The notes under the pieces: generated by a model
The model's input: only the letters and a program-made list of their open reading frames with translations
Database searches by the model: none
Told to the model about the DNA's origin: nothing
Source: Rikenellaceae bacterium
GTDB lineage: Bacteria > Bacteroidota > Bacteroidia > Bacteroidales > Rikenellaceae
Direction: 5' to 3'
Length of the DNA: 64,000 nucleotides
Assembly (NCBI GenBank): GCA_015060015.1
Contig: SUZG01000001.1
Span: 149,605 to 213,604, forward strand
Position numbers and translations under genes: made by a program
Shown: piece by piece, positions 54,511 through 62,898 of the stretch
Position numbering within the stretch: position 1 is the stretch's first letter
Layout of the letters: every line of letters begins with the position of its first letter

Positions 54511-56496
54511 CTATTTTCTCTTGATAATCATAGCAAAACCGCCGCCCGGAGCCATCTTGACACTCTGCTTGTCGCCGGTCTTCACAGTCAGGCTCTCGGT
54601 CTTGTAGTCCAGACCCGTAAGGTCGGCATTGATGCCGTCACGGAAGAGTGCAACCTCCCACTCGCCCTCGCCGAGGAATGAGAAATCGACCTCTACCTCA
54701 CGAGCTTCCCACGAGGTAAGGCCTCCGAGATACCATACGCCATCCTTCTCGCGTGCCATCACGATATGCTCGCCAACCTTGCCCGACAGCACCTTCGACG
54801 AGGTGAAAACGGTCGGGATAGAGGCTATGTAACGCGTCGTCTCCTCCTCACGCAGGTAGTTCGACGGCGTGTCGCACAACATCGAGAAAGGAGCATCATA
54901 GACGACATACATCGCCACCTGATGTGCACGAGTACCCTGACTCATAGGACGCTTGTCGATAGCACGGAAGTCGCCCTTTGCGGCGTTGAGCATAGCTCCC
55001 TGCGTATAATCCATCGGGCCGGCAGCCATACGGATATAGGGAATCAAAACGTCGTTCAACGGCATATCGGCACGGTCGCGGTCGGTCCACTTCATCTGTT
55101 CCAGACCAAAGACACCCTCGTAGTTGATTACATTGGGATATGTGCGGCTCAGGCCCGTAGGCTTATACATTCCGTGGAAGTCAATCAGGAGCTTGTGCTT
55201 GGCTGTAACCTCCGACAAACGATATATATCCTGCACCAGCAGCTGGTCCTGTGCGTCAAAGAAATCGACCTTGAAGCCTGCGATACCCATCTTTGAGTAG
55301 TGCTCGCACGCCTCCTCGGCCTGTTCCAGCAGGGTCTGACCTACAGCCCAGAGCAGGAGCTTCACGCCACGTTCCTTGGCATACTCAACCAACTCGGGAA
55401 TGTTCATCGACTCATAAGGCTCCAGCAGGTTACGCTTGTGGAATGGATACCAGCCGTCGTCAAGCATCACATACTCGATGCCATACTTCGCTGCGAAGTC
55501 GATATGATACTTATAGGTCTCGGTGTTGATGCCGGCACGGAAATCTACGCCATAAAGACGCACGCCGTTCCACCAGTCCCAGGTTGATTTACCACCCTTA
55601 ATCCACGAGGTATCCTCAATGCGTGAGGGCGACGCCAACTGATAGACCATATTATTCACGGGCAACTGCGTATCGTCGGCTGCGTAGCCCACAACACGCC
55701 AGGGGAATGTGCGACTGCCCGAGGTCTTTGCCACTATGTCGTGATATGCCGTAGGTCGCTTCGAGCCACTACCCGTAATCTTCCACTCCGAGGGCAGCGG
55801 GGTAGGGAAGGCCTTCAAGCCTATCTTCTCCTCGGCGAATGTCACGAACAGACCGGGGTAATCCTCCACATCCGACTCCGTCAGCAGGAGCTTGCCTCGG
55901 TCGGCTATATCAACCATCACAGGCATAAAGGCCAGACGGTCGGTGTGTGACTTTACGTCCGATACCTTTTCCAACGTATATTGGCTCTCGAAAGAGGTGT
56001 AGTAGGGGTCGTTACGCTTGTCGGCATAGGGAATCACAAGGTTGTAATCCTCGGCGAAGTTGAACTCCACAACCTCATTCTTGATTGTCAAATCCTCCTT
56101 CTTGGCCGTTACGAAGCGATATGCCACACCGTCGTTATAGGCTCGCAACTCCAATGAGTAGCCGTCACGCGAGAGGATTGTGAGGTAATTATACTCCGCA
56201 TCGAACTCCGCCTGACGATATAGCGGAGCCACGATATGCTCCGACTCTGAGCCCTGCACTACCTTGCGAACAGGCATATTATCGCCCAGCACCACGCCAC
56301 TCTCTTCCTCCATAGCGATACGCGATGGTGTGATAACCTCCTCTCCGCCTACCATCAGCGAGTAGTGGGTCTGTGCGGCTACCTCGACCTTCATTTCCAG
56401 CACGCCATTGGGGCTTTTCAACGAATAACTCTTCGCTGTCACAGCCTGCACGGCGAGCAGGGAGAACAAAAGCATCAAAATAGAAAATCTCTTCAT
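54511..56496 (-). CDS. GH97 glycoside hydrolase (downstream copy)
   Basis: A 661-residue exported GH97 enzyme (signal peptide 1-20, VTAKS). The N-terminal beta-sandwich (about 22-270) starts SLKSPNGVLEMKV. The catalytic barrel follows, with WDWWNGVRL, EYVMLDDGWYPF, GFKVDFFDAQDQ and NYEGVFGLEQMKW. The Asp in KVDFFD fits the retaining GH97 branch, which includes alpha-galactosidases, rather than the inverting SusB-type glucosidases; this is inference. The ATG at 56496 is chosen because a signal peptide begins there. It lies 11 bp after the GH110 gene. Confidence 0.85.
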   Translation of the reverse strand: MKRFSILMLLFSLLAVQAVTAKSYSLKSPNGVLEMKVEVAAQTHYSLMVGGEEVITPSRIAMEEESGVVLGDNMPVRKVVQGSESEHIVAPLYRQAEFDAEYNYLTILSRDGYSLELRAYNDGVAYRFVTAKKEDLTIKNEVVEFNFAEDYNLVIPYADKRNDPYYTSFESQYTLEKVSDVKSHTDRLAFMPVMVDIADRGKLLLTESDVEDYPGLFVTFAEEKIGLKAFPTPLPSEWKITGSGSKRPTAYHDIVAKTSGSRTFPWRVVGYAADDTQLPVNNMVYQLASPSRIEDTSWIKGGKSTWDWWNGVRLYGVDFRAGINTETYKYHIDFAAKYGIEYVMLDDGWYPFHKRNLLEPYESMNIPELVEYAKERGVKLLLWAVGQTLLEQAEEACEHYSKMGIAGFKVDFFDAQDQLLVQDIYRLSEVTAKHKLLIDFHGMYKPTGLSRTYPNVINYEGVFGLEQMKWTDRDRADMPLNDVLIPYIRMAAGPMDYTQGAMLNAAKGDFRAIDKRPMSQGTRAHQVAMYVVYDAPFSMLCDTPSNYLREEETTRYIASIPTVFTSSKVLSGKVGEHIVMAREKDGVWYLGGLTSWEAREVEVDFSFLGEGEWEVALFRDGINADLTGLDYKTESLTVKTGDKQSVKMAPGGGFAMIIKRK

Positions 56497-56507
56497 TGTT
56501 GTCTGTG

Positions 56508-58229
56508 TTATTCGGTTTGGATATCGATGTTTAGACACTCGTCGGTAACAAACGCACGAGTCTCGCCAAGAGTGTAGGGATAGGCGTCCGACTCTATAAT
56601 CTCGTTATTACGGAATGTGCAGCCATCCACACTGTAAAGGTTCATAATTCGTGGGTCCGAGATTATGAACTTATTGTTCTCGATTATGATGTTGCGGTTG
56701 TAGCGGCTCTCGGCTCTATCCTCCTTCGGGCCAGAGCCTACGGCGATGCAGGCTGTTCCCCAGCGGTAGTAGCCGTAGTTGCAGTTGTCGAATGTGTTGT
56801 TTCGGATGATGACATCACGCACACCTGCCTGCTCATACCAGTAATATCCGTCGCCCTCGAAGTAGATGGCCGAGCCGGGGATATGGAAGTAGCAATCCTC
56901 GATGATTGTCTGCTTGCGTGAGCCTAAAAGAAGACCTCTCGCACGATTATTACCCATACGGCAACCCTTAATCAACACCTCGGGATAACTTATGTCGGTG
57001 ATAAGGTCGCCCACCGCAGCCTCTTCGGCGATATTTTTCGCAAAGGCCACCTCGTACCACTCCTTGTTGAGGCGAATAACCTCCTCGACCACTATCTCGT
57101 CGTAGGTCATAAGGCTCATCTGCTTCAACATCTCCACTGTGCGACCCTCTCGCAACACGTCAAGGCCATACTGCTGTTCGTGGGGGAAGAATACCAAGAT
57201 GCGGTTCGGCTCCAAAATCTGCTTCACCACGCCATACATACCGTGAATATTAGTTGCATCGTCAATCTGATTGAAGAAGTGACAATCAATCATACGCAGA
57301 TAGCCCTCGCAGTGGGTGAAGTGCGTAGCGTCGGCTGTGATGCTTATCATACGTTCGCTGCCCTCCTCCGGCTCGATATATACACGCAGCAGTTCAATAT
57401 CGCGGCTATGCTGTGCCACTACGCCCATACCGCCGGCGTGACGAATTGTCACGTCGTGGATATTCACGCCTGCACTCTCGTCGATAGCAATGGCGGGGCA
57501 AAGACGATGACCGGGGCCCAGGAACAACACATTGCCCACCTTGGCCGTCAGCTTGTCCTTGAAGATACGCACCGTGCCATCCTCTCGCTTCTCGGCAGGG
57601 ATGGTGTTGTCGGTGAGCCAGTAATCACTCGCCATAAACTCCGGCTCACGACGTTCCGAGTTCATCTCCAGCAGGTGCGAGAAGGGATAGTTGTTGCCGC
57701 GTTCATCCGAGAAATAGAGGTTGCCGTTGCGTATAGCGTAGCGATAGTCTTCGGGAAAACGCAAATCAACCCAGCCCTCGCCCACGCGTTCAACCTTACC
57801 CTCCGAGTGGAACGTACGGGCATAGTCCATCGTGAAATCTTTAATGGTTACATTGCGGCAGCTGTCAATAGTAAATGCCGACACAAAGCCGTGAAGGATA
57901 AACTTCGAGCCGTTACCCTCGACAGTGAAGTCCTCCATGTCGGTCAGGTCAAAGACAAAACGCTTCAATCCGGCCGAGTTATTTGTCACATAGGCATACT
58001 TCTCGAACGCCAATTCGGGATAGAAGTGATATGTTCCCTCGGGGATGATGAGTCTTTCGGCCTTCTGCTTGCGTGCCTGCTCTACGGCACGGCGGAATGC
58101 CAGTGTGTTGTCATCGCCGAAGGTATATTTTTCGATGAAGTCGGCTACATTTACTTCGCCTCCTTTGCTTTGACAGCCGCAGAGTGCAAGGCACAGGGCG
58201 GCTGTCAATATCAGTGATTTAATATTCAT
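56508..58229 (-). CDS. GH110-like alpha-1,3-galactosidase, parallel beta-helix
   Basis: A 573-residue lipoprotein (lipobox LCGC, Cys at about 19) with a right-handed parallel beta-helix. It begins with a PGTYHFYP-like edge (IIPEGTYHFYPELAFEK), then shows LGPGHRLCPAIAIDESAGV and VTIRHAGGMGVVAQHSRDI, and has paired Asp residues in FFNQIDDATNIHGMY. Later come RARGLLLGSRKQTIIEDCYF and the Asn-rich RNNTFDNCNYG. These fit GH110, which removes terminal alpha-1,3-galactose as in blood group B and alpha-Gal epitopes. Specificity for branched or linear epitopes is not predictable. It starts 11 bp after the acetylesterase gene. Confidence 0.85.
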   Translation of the reverse strand: MNIKSLILTAALCLALCGCQSKGGEVNVADFIEKYTFGDDNTLAFRRAVEQARKQKAERLIIPEGTYHFYPELAFEKYAYVTNNSAGLKRFVFDLTDMEDFTVEGNGSKFILHGFVSAFTIDSCRNVTIKDFTMDYARTFHSEGKVERVGEGWVDLRFPEDYRYAIRNGNLYFSDERGNNYPFSHLLEMNSERREPEFMASDYWLTDNTIPAEKREDGTVRIFKDKLTAKVGNVLFLGPGHRLCPAIAIDESAGVNIHDVTIRHAGGMGVVAQHSRDIELLRVYIEPEEGSERMISITADATHFTHCEGYLRMIDCHFFNQIDDATNIHGMYGVVKQILEPNRILVFFPHEQQYGLDVLREGRTVEMLKQMSLMTYDEIVVEEVIRLNKEWYEVAFAKNIAEEAAVGDLITDISYPEVLIKGCRMGNNRARGLLLGSRKQTIIEDCYFHIPGSAIYFEGDGYYWYEQAGVRDVIIRNNTFDNCNYGYYRWGTACIAVGSGPKEDRAESRYNRNIIIENNKFIISDPRIMNLYSVDGCTFRNNEIIESDAYPYTLGETRAFVTDECLNIDIQTE

Positions 58230-58240
58230 AAGAGTTGCTC

Positions 58241-59716
58241 TTAACGAATCTCACCAATCTCCTCTGCGGGAATCTCCCAATCATCCGTACGGAAAGGTAC
58301 CAACGGCAGGTCGTAGGTAGTCTTCACATTTGCCTCGGGGCAGAAGTTCTTGAATGCATAGCGTACAGCCACAGGCTTCTCAACCTTGTCAGAGCTTACG
58401 GCAATCTTGTTCTGCCACCAGAGCATACGAGCCTTTGCAGGGTAGAATACCTTATCCTCGCCGGCAATCTCGAAGCCTTCAAGACGAAGTGTGTGAGTCT
58501 TGCTGAAACCTACCAGTGAGTTAGGCTCGTTGGCTGAGCCGTCAGAGAGGTGATTCATCGAGATAATAATCTCCTTATCCTTAACCTCCATCGACTTATA
58601 GGTAGGAGCCGATGCGGGAACGCCTGCCATCGTATAGTCACGAGCCAAAGCCAGCCAAGCCAGACGCTGGCCTACCTGCTTCTTCTTTGCGGGGTGGATA
58701 CAAGTGGGATGGCCGAGGTCGGTAGTAGCAGCCACAGCCACATTCTCCAACTCGGCAGCAGCCTGATACTGTGCCTCGATAACCAAAGGCAATGAACGGA
58801 GGTTGTTACCCTCGTAGCAGTAGGGTGCCAACTGTGTGATGTAGAACGACATCTCGTCGTTGCCCCACATCTTACGCCAAAGTTTGATAAGGCCCTTCTG
58901 CAACTCCTTGTAATCAAACCAGTTCTTGCGGTTTGAGCAACCCTGATACCAGATGAAGCCCTTTGCTGTATAGCCTGCGATAGGCAAAATCATACCGTTG
59001 AAAAGACGACCTGTCTCTGAAGCGTCACCACGCCAAGCGTTGCAAACATCGTGGTTGATGTTCTCAATCTCGGCAACAGACTCCTTTGACATCCATGTCT
59101 CGATTGTTGAGCCGCCCCAGTTCGATGTGAGCAAACCTACGGGAATACCCAAAGCCTTATAGAGGTGCAAACCGAAGAAATAACCCGTAGCACTGAACGA
59201 TGCTACGCTTGCAGGAGTAGAGCAAAGCCACTCGCCCTTGCAGTCTGACTGTGGCTCCAAGGTAGAGTTACGAGCTACGGTAAACATACGAATACCGGGG
59301 TAGCTTGCAGCATCCATAACGGTCTCGGCAGCACCCTCTACGGGCTGGTTGATGAAACCATTTACGGGCATCTCCATATTTGACTGACCACCGCAAATCC
59401 ATACCTCACCCAGAAGAATATTCTCCAGAACAACCTTGTCGCCGTCGTTGATAGTGATGGTGTAAGGGCCACCGGCCTCGCCTGTTGTGAGCTTCACGGC
59501 CCACTTACCCTCGTCGTCGGCTGTTGTGGTGTACTTCTCGTTGTTCCACGATGTGGTGATGCGAATCTTTGCGTCAGCCTCGGCCTCGCCCCAGAAATTA
59601 ACCTCTGTGTTACGCTGCAACACCATATTGTCGCCCAATACTGCGGGTAACTTAACCTTCGCCGCTACATCCATAGCCATCAGGAGTACAAGTGCGGCCA
59701 ATACGATACGTTTCAT
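58241..59716 (-). CDS. Sialate O-acetylesterase
   Basis: A 491-residue exported SGNH hydrolase (signal peptide 1-19, DVAAK). A beta-domain (about 20-100, beginning KLPAVLGDNMVLQR) precedes the catalytic core with the nucleophile Ser in ICGGQSNMEMPVNGF, the block I Gly/Asn residues in TSNWGGSTIETWMS, and the His in DLGHPTCIHPAKKKQVGQRL. It removes O-acetyl groups from sialic acids, which exposes them to sialidases. It sits inside a glycosidase operon, so mucin or host glycoprotein is the likely substrate. Confidence 0.92.
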   Translation of the reverse strand: MKRIVLAALVLLMAMDVAAKVKLPAVLGDNMVLQRNTEVNFWGEAEADAKIRITTSWNNEKYTTTADDEGKWAVKLTTGEAGGPYTITINDGDKVVLENILLGEVWICGGQSNMEMPVNGFINQPVEGAAETVMDAASYPGIRMFTVARNSTLEPQSDCKGEWLCSTPASVASFSATGYFFGLHLYKALGIPVGLLTSNWGGSTIETWMSKESVAEIENINHDVCNAWRGDASETGRLFNGMILPIAGYTAKGFIWYQGCSNRKNWFDYKELQKGLIKLWRKMWGNDEMSFYITQLAPYCYEGNNLRSLPLVIEAQYQAAAELENVAVAATTDLGHPTCIHPAKKKQVGQRLAWLALARDYTMAGVPASAPTYKSMEVKDKEIIISMNHLSDGSANEPNSLVGFSKTHTLRLEGFEIAGEDKVFYPAKARMLWWQNKIAVSSDKVEKPVAVRYAFKNFCPEANVKTTYDLPLVPFRTDDWEIPAEEIGEIR

Positions 59717-59833
59717 AGTTCTATTTTGTTGTTTAGTAATTTTATTCTACAAAGAGAGAGTTTCGTGCAGAGTACAAACACTACAACAAAACTCTCTGCA
59801 TTATGGTTTTATAACGATTTTCTACGCTATAAA

Positions 59834-61798
59834 TTACTTCACCTCCTCCAGGATGATACCGAAGCCACCACCCTGTGCCATAGCGATAGTGAGCTTGCTG
59901 TCGGCCTTAACCATCTGCTCGGTGATAGTGTGGTGAGTAGGATTCTCGTTAGCGTCCTCGGCATCGGCAAGGATAGTAGCCTTGTACTCCTTACCCTCGT
60001 CAAGGAATGCGAAATCAACCTCTACCTCGCGAGCATCCCAGTTTGTAAGACCACCTACAAACCACTTCTCGCCCGCCTTGCGAGCCGATACAATCCACTC
60101 GCCCATCTTACCCGACAAAATCTCGGTCTTCTCGACCTCGGTAGGCATCTGTGCGATAAACTTCGTGCACTCGGGCTCTGCCTCGTAGCGGGTAGGAGCA
60201 TCGCAAAGCATCACGATAGGAGCATCACACACAACATACAAACCAACCTGATGTGCACGAGTACCCTGACTCATAGGAGTATAGTACTCAATCTTGAAGC
60301 CCTCGCGTGTTGCGTTACGCATAGCACCCGGAGTATAGTCTGCGGGGCCCTGCACCATACGGATATAGGGGAATGTAACATCGTACTCTGGCATATTGGG
60401 GTTGCTCCACTTCAACTCCTCCAAACCATATACACCCTCGAAGTTAATCACGTTGGGGTATGTGCGGTTGAGGCCTGTGGGCTTATATACACCGTGAATA
60501 TCCAATACCATCTTATGCTTTGCGGTCATCTCGGCAAGGCGATATACCAAATCAACGGCCTTCTGGTCGTCGCGGTCAATGAAATCGACCTTGAAACCTG
60601 CGATACCCATATCTGCATAGTGCTTGCACTGCTCGTCAGAGATTACATTTGCCACAGCCCAGAGGATGAGCTTCACGTTCTTCTCGGCAGCGTAAGCAAT
60701 CAACTCTTCGAGGTTAATCTCCTCAACGATGTTATACAAGTCGCCAGACTGCGGAACATACCAGCCCTCGTCCAGAACAACATATTCCAAGCCGTATGTC
60801 GATGCGAAATCGATATAATACTTGTATGTAGCGTTATTCACACCCGGCTCGAAATCAACACTCTCGTCGATGCCCCAGTCGTTCCACCAGTCCCAGGCAA
60901 CCTTACCGGTCTTAACCCAAGAGTAGTCGCCGATGCGGTTCTCGGCTGCCAGCATATAGACCATATTGTTCGTAGGCAGATCCTTATCCTCGTCAGCTAC
61001 GGCCAGCACACGCCAGGGGAATGTACGTTCACCCTTCGTTGCAGCGATGTAGTCGTGGCGTGTCACCACCTTCTCCTGATGACGGCGTTCGTGGAGATAT
61101 ACGCTGTCGGGAACCTCGATGAAGTAACCTGACAAGCCACCCTCCTTGGGCTCGATGAACATACCGGGGTATGACTCCATATCGGCCTCCATAATAAGCA
61201 CCTTACCTGCGTCGCCGCAATCAACAGCTAAAGGCAGGATGATAGGCTTTGTACCATCCACCTCACTCTGCTTTGTGAGTGTGTAGGGGAACTGGAAGGC
61301 GTTAGCCACACCGTTTGTATAGGGAATCCACATTGCAGGGTCGCCTGCGAAGTTGAACTCTGCAGTCTCGTCCTTCACCACGATATCCTCCTCGAAAGAG
61401 GTCTCGAAGCGGTAAGCACAACCCTCGTCAAATACACGGAAATTAACAACTACACCGTCGCCCAGGTCGAGCAGGAGCTGGTTGTAGTGCTCGGTAACGC
61501 TGCTCTGACGATAGAAGGGAGCCTCTACCGTGCGGTGCATTGTTGAACGCTTTGCTGTCGCTACGTCTGTGCCTACGCCCAGGCTGCGGCCGTCGTTCAG
61601 GTGCATAGCGATAGCCGACGACTCCAACAGGGGAGTGCCGTGTCGTGTAACTTTGTAAGTGAGGTTGTCAGCTGTTGAAACCTCAACAACGAGAGAGCCA
61701 TCGGGTGATGTTACCTGAAACTCGGTACCACGTTCCGTGCCGCAGGCTACGGTGAGGATGGCTACTGCCAAAAGAGCTGCTTTTGAAAAAATCTTCAT
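59834..61798 (-). CDS. GH97 glycoside hydrolase (upstream copy)
   Basis: A 654-residue lipoprotein (lipobox TVAC, Cys at about 19), otherwise laid out like the downstream GH97. The N-terminal beta-sandwich starts TSPDGSLVVEV, and the barrel shows WDWWNDWGIDESVDF, EYVVLDEGWYVP, GFKVDFIDRDDQK and NFEGVYGLEELKW. The Asp in KVDFID again suggests the retaining branch. The two copies differ clearly in the loop after WDWW and in anchoring, so they are probably not a recent duplication. The ATG at 61798 opens the lipoprotein signal. Confidence 0.88.
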   Translation of the reverse strand: MKIFSKAALLAVAILTVACGTERGTEFQVTSPDGSLVVEVSTADNLTYKVTRHGTPLLESSAIAMHLNDGRSLGVGTDVATAKRSTMHRTVEAPFYRQSSVTEHYNQLLLDLGDGVVVNFRVFDEGCAYRFETSFEEDIVVKDETAEFNFAGDPAMWIPYTNGVANAFQFPYTLTKQSEVDGTKPIILPLAVDCGDAGKVLIMEADMESYPGMFIEPKEGGLSGYFIEVPDSVYLHERRHQEKVVTRHDYIAATKGERTFPWRVLAVADEDKDLPTNNMVYMLAAENRIGDYSWVKTGKVAWDWWNDWGIDESVDFEPGVNNATYKYYIDFASTYGLEYVVLDEGWYVPQSGDLYNIVEEINLEELIAYAAEKNVKLILWAVANVISDEQCKHYADMGIAGFKVDFIDRDDQKAVDLVYRLAEMTAKHKMVLDIHGVYKPTGLNRTYPNVINFEGVYGLEELKWSNPNMPEYDVTFPYIRMVQGPADYTPGAMRNATREGFKIEYYTPMSQGTRAHQVGLYVVCDAPIVMLCDAPTRYEAEPECTKFIAQMPTEVEKTEILSGKMGEWIVSARKAGEKWFVGGLTNWDAREVEVDFAFLDEGKEYKATILADAEDANENPTHHTITEQMVKADSKLTIAMAQGGGFGIILEEVK

Positions 61799-61854
61799 AG
61801 TGGAATCTGTATCGTTAAAATTATTGTTAATTCTTTGATTGTTAGGCATCTGCG

Positions 61855-62877
61855 TTAGATATCGCGAGTGAGCTTTATATCACGCTTCAGGGTAATCTCC
61901 AACTCGCAGCTATCCTTGCCGTCAAACCAGCAGTTCTGCAAGTAGTAGAGAGGAATCCACGCATAACCCTTCTTACCCTCGGCCTCCACCTCGACAAGGC
62001 AGTTGCTGTACTTCACGCCAAACTCCTTCTCGCGGCTGAAAACCTCCTTTGTCTGGAACTTCACCTCGCCCTTCTTTACTATCTCGGTAGTGAATACGGG
62101 TTGCTTCTGTACCGTATAGCTGTACCAGCCTACGGGGTAGCACTTCACGGTGGCACTCTCCACCACCTTGCCGTCAGCCCAGCGGGCCTTGATGACGATA
62201 TTGTCAGGTACGGCCTTCATCACCACGTCGTCGATGTCGATGTTGCGACCACCTGCCAGATTAATCATATTCACTGCATAATCACTCCAATAGGTCTCGC
62301 CATAGGGGTAATCCATGATGCAACGCGTACCTAAGAACGGCTGTCCGTTAATGGGGTTCTTGTCGGCATCCACCTTCATAGCATAGATATCGGGTATGCC
62401 TCGTGCGTGGCCGAACTCGTGGATTATACCATCAATAGCTCCCGGCTCAAAGGGCGAGTTGAAGCGGTCGTTGTGTGTGCGTGCATGATATACGGTCTGA
62501 ATCTTGTCGCCGTACCAGCCGCCGCCCTGCTCCTTGGGGTCAGACTTGTAGCCATCCATCACAACCAGATAGTCGTGATTGGGGTGTGGCTTGAAGACCT
62601 CCTTGGTAGATATGCCCTTATAGATGTAGAATGCATCCCAATCCACCTCAAAGTGATAGATAGCCTCAAAGCGGGCATCGTAATTGAATGCCTTGTTGAT
62701 GCGGCGGAACATATCTGTAATCAGTCGTTCCACGTTCTTCCTTCCACCCAGAGAATCTACCGACTCGTGGTCGATACCAATCTTTACCGAGAAACTATGT
62801 ACGGGCTGTGCGTTTGTCATCATCGCACCCAGCACCATAGCCATAGTAAGAACTATTGTCGTGATAATCTTTCTCAT
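61855..62877 (-). CDS. Secreted metzincin-type zinc protease
   Basis: A 340-residue protein with signal peptide (1-23, TNAQP) and the extended zinc motif HEFGHARGIPD (153-163), of the HEXXHXXGXXD form in which Asp is the third ligand. A Met-turn candidate CIMDYP (Met at about 188) follows. The rest (200-340) is beta-rich and may bind substrate. Metzincins with Asp as third ligand include snapalysins. The gene lies between M60-like and GH97 genes, so cleavage of a heavily glycosylated host protein is plausible. No family name is certain. Confidence 0.75.
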   Translation of the reverse strand: MRKIITTIVLTMAMVLGAMMTNAQPVHSFSVKIGIDHESVDSLGGRKNVERLITDMFRRINKAFNYDARFEAIYHFEVDWDAFYIYKGISTKEVFKPHPNHDYLVVMDGYKSDPKEQGGGWYGDKIQTVYHARTHNDRFNSPFEPGAIDGIIHEFGHARGIPDIYAMKVDADKNPINGQPFLGTRCIMDYPYGETYWSDYAVNMINLAGGRNIDIDDVVMKAVPDNIVIKARWADGKVVESATVKCYPVGWYSYTVQKQPVFTTEIVKKGEVKFQTKEVFSREKEFGVKYSNCLVEVEAEGKKGYAWIPLYYLQNCWFDGKDSCELEITLKRDIKLTRDI

Positions 62878-62898
62878 CCTTGCCTTGCGTTAAAGATA

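Noticed and set aside
57180..58217. 345-codon open frame on the plus strand
   Set aside because: Antisense to the GH110-like gene, with no start context or domain.
59726..61132. 468-codon open frame on the plus strand
   Set aside because: Antisense shadow of the GH97 gene; the protein would be a string of His/Val/Leu without family features.
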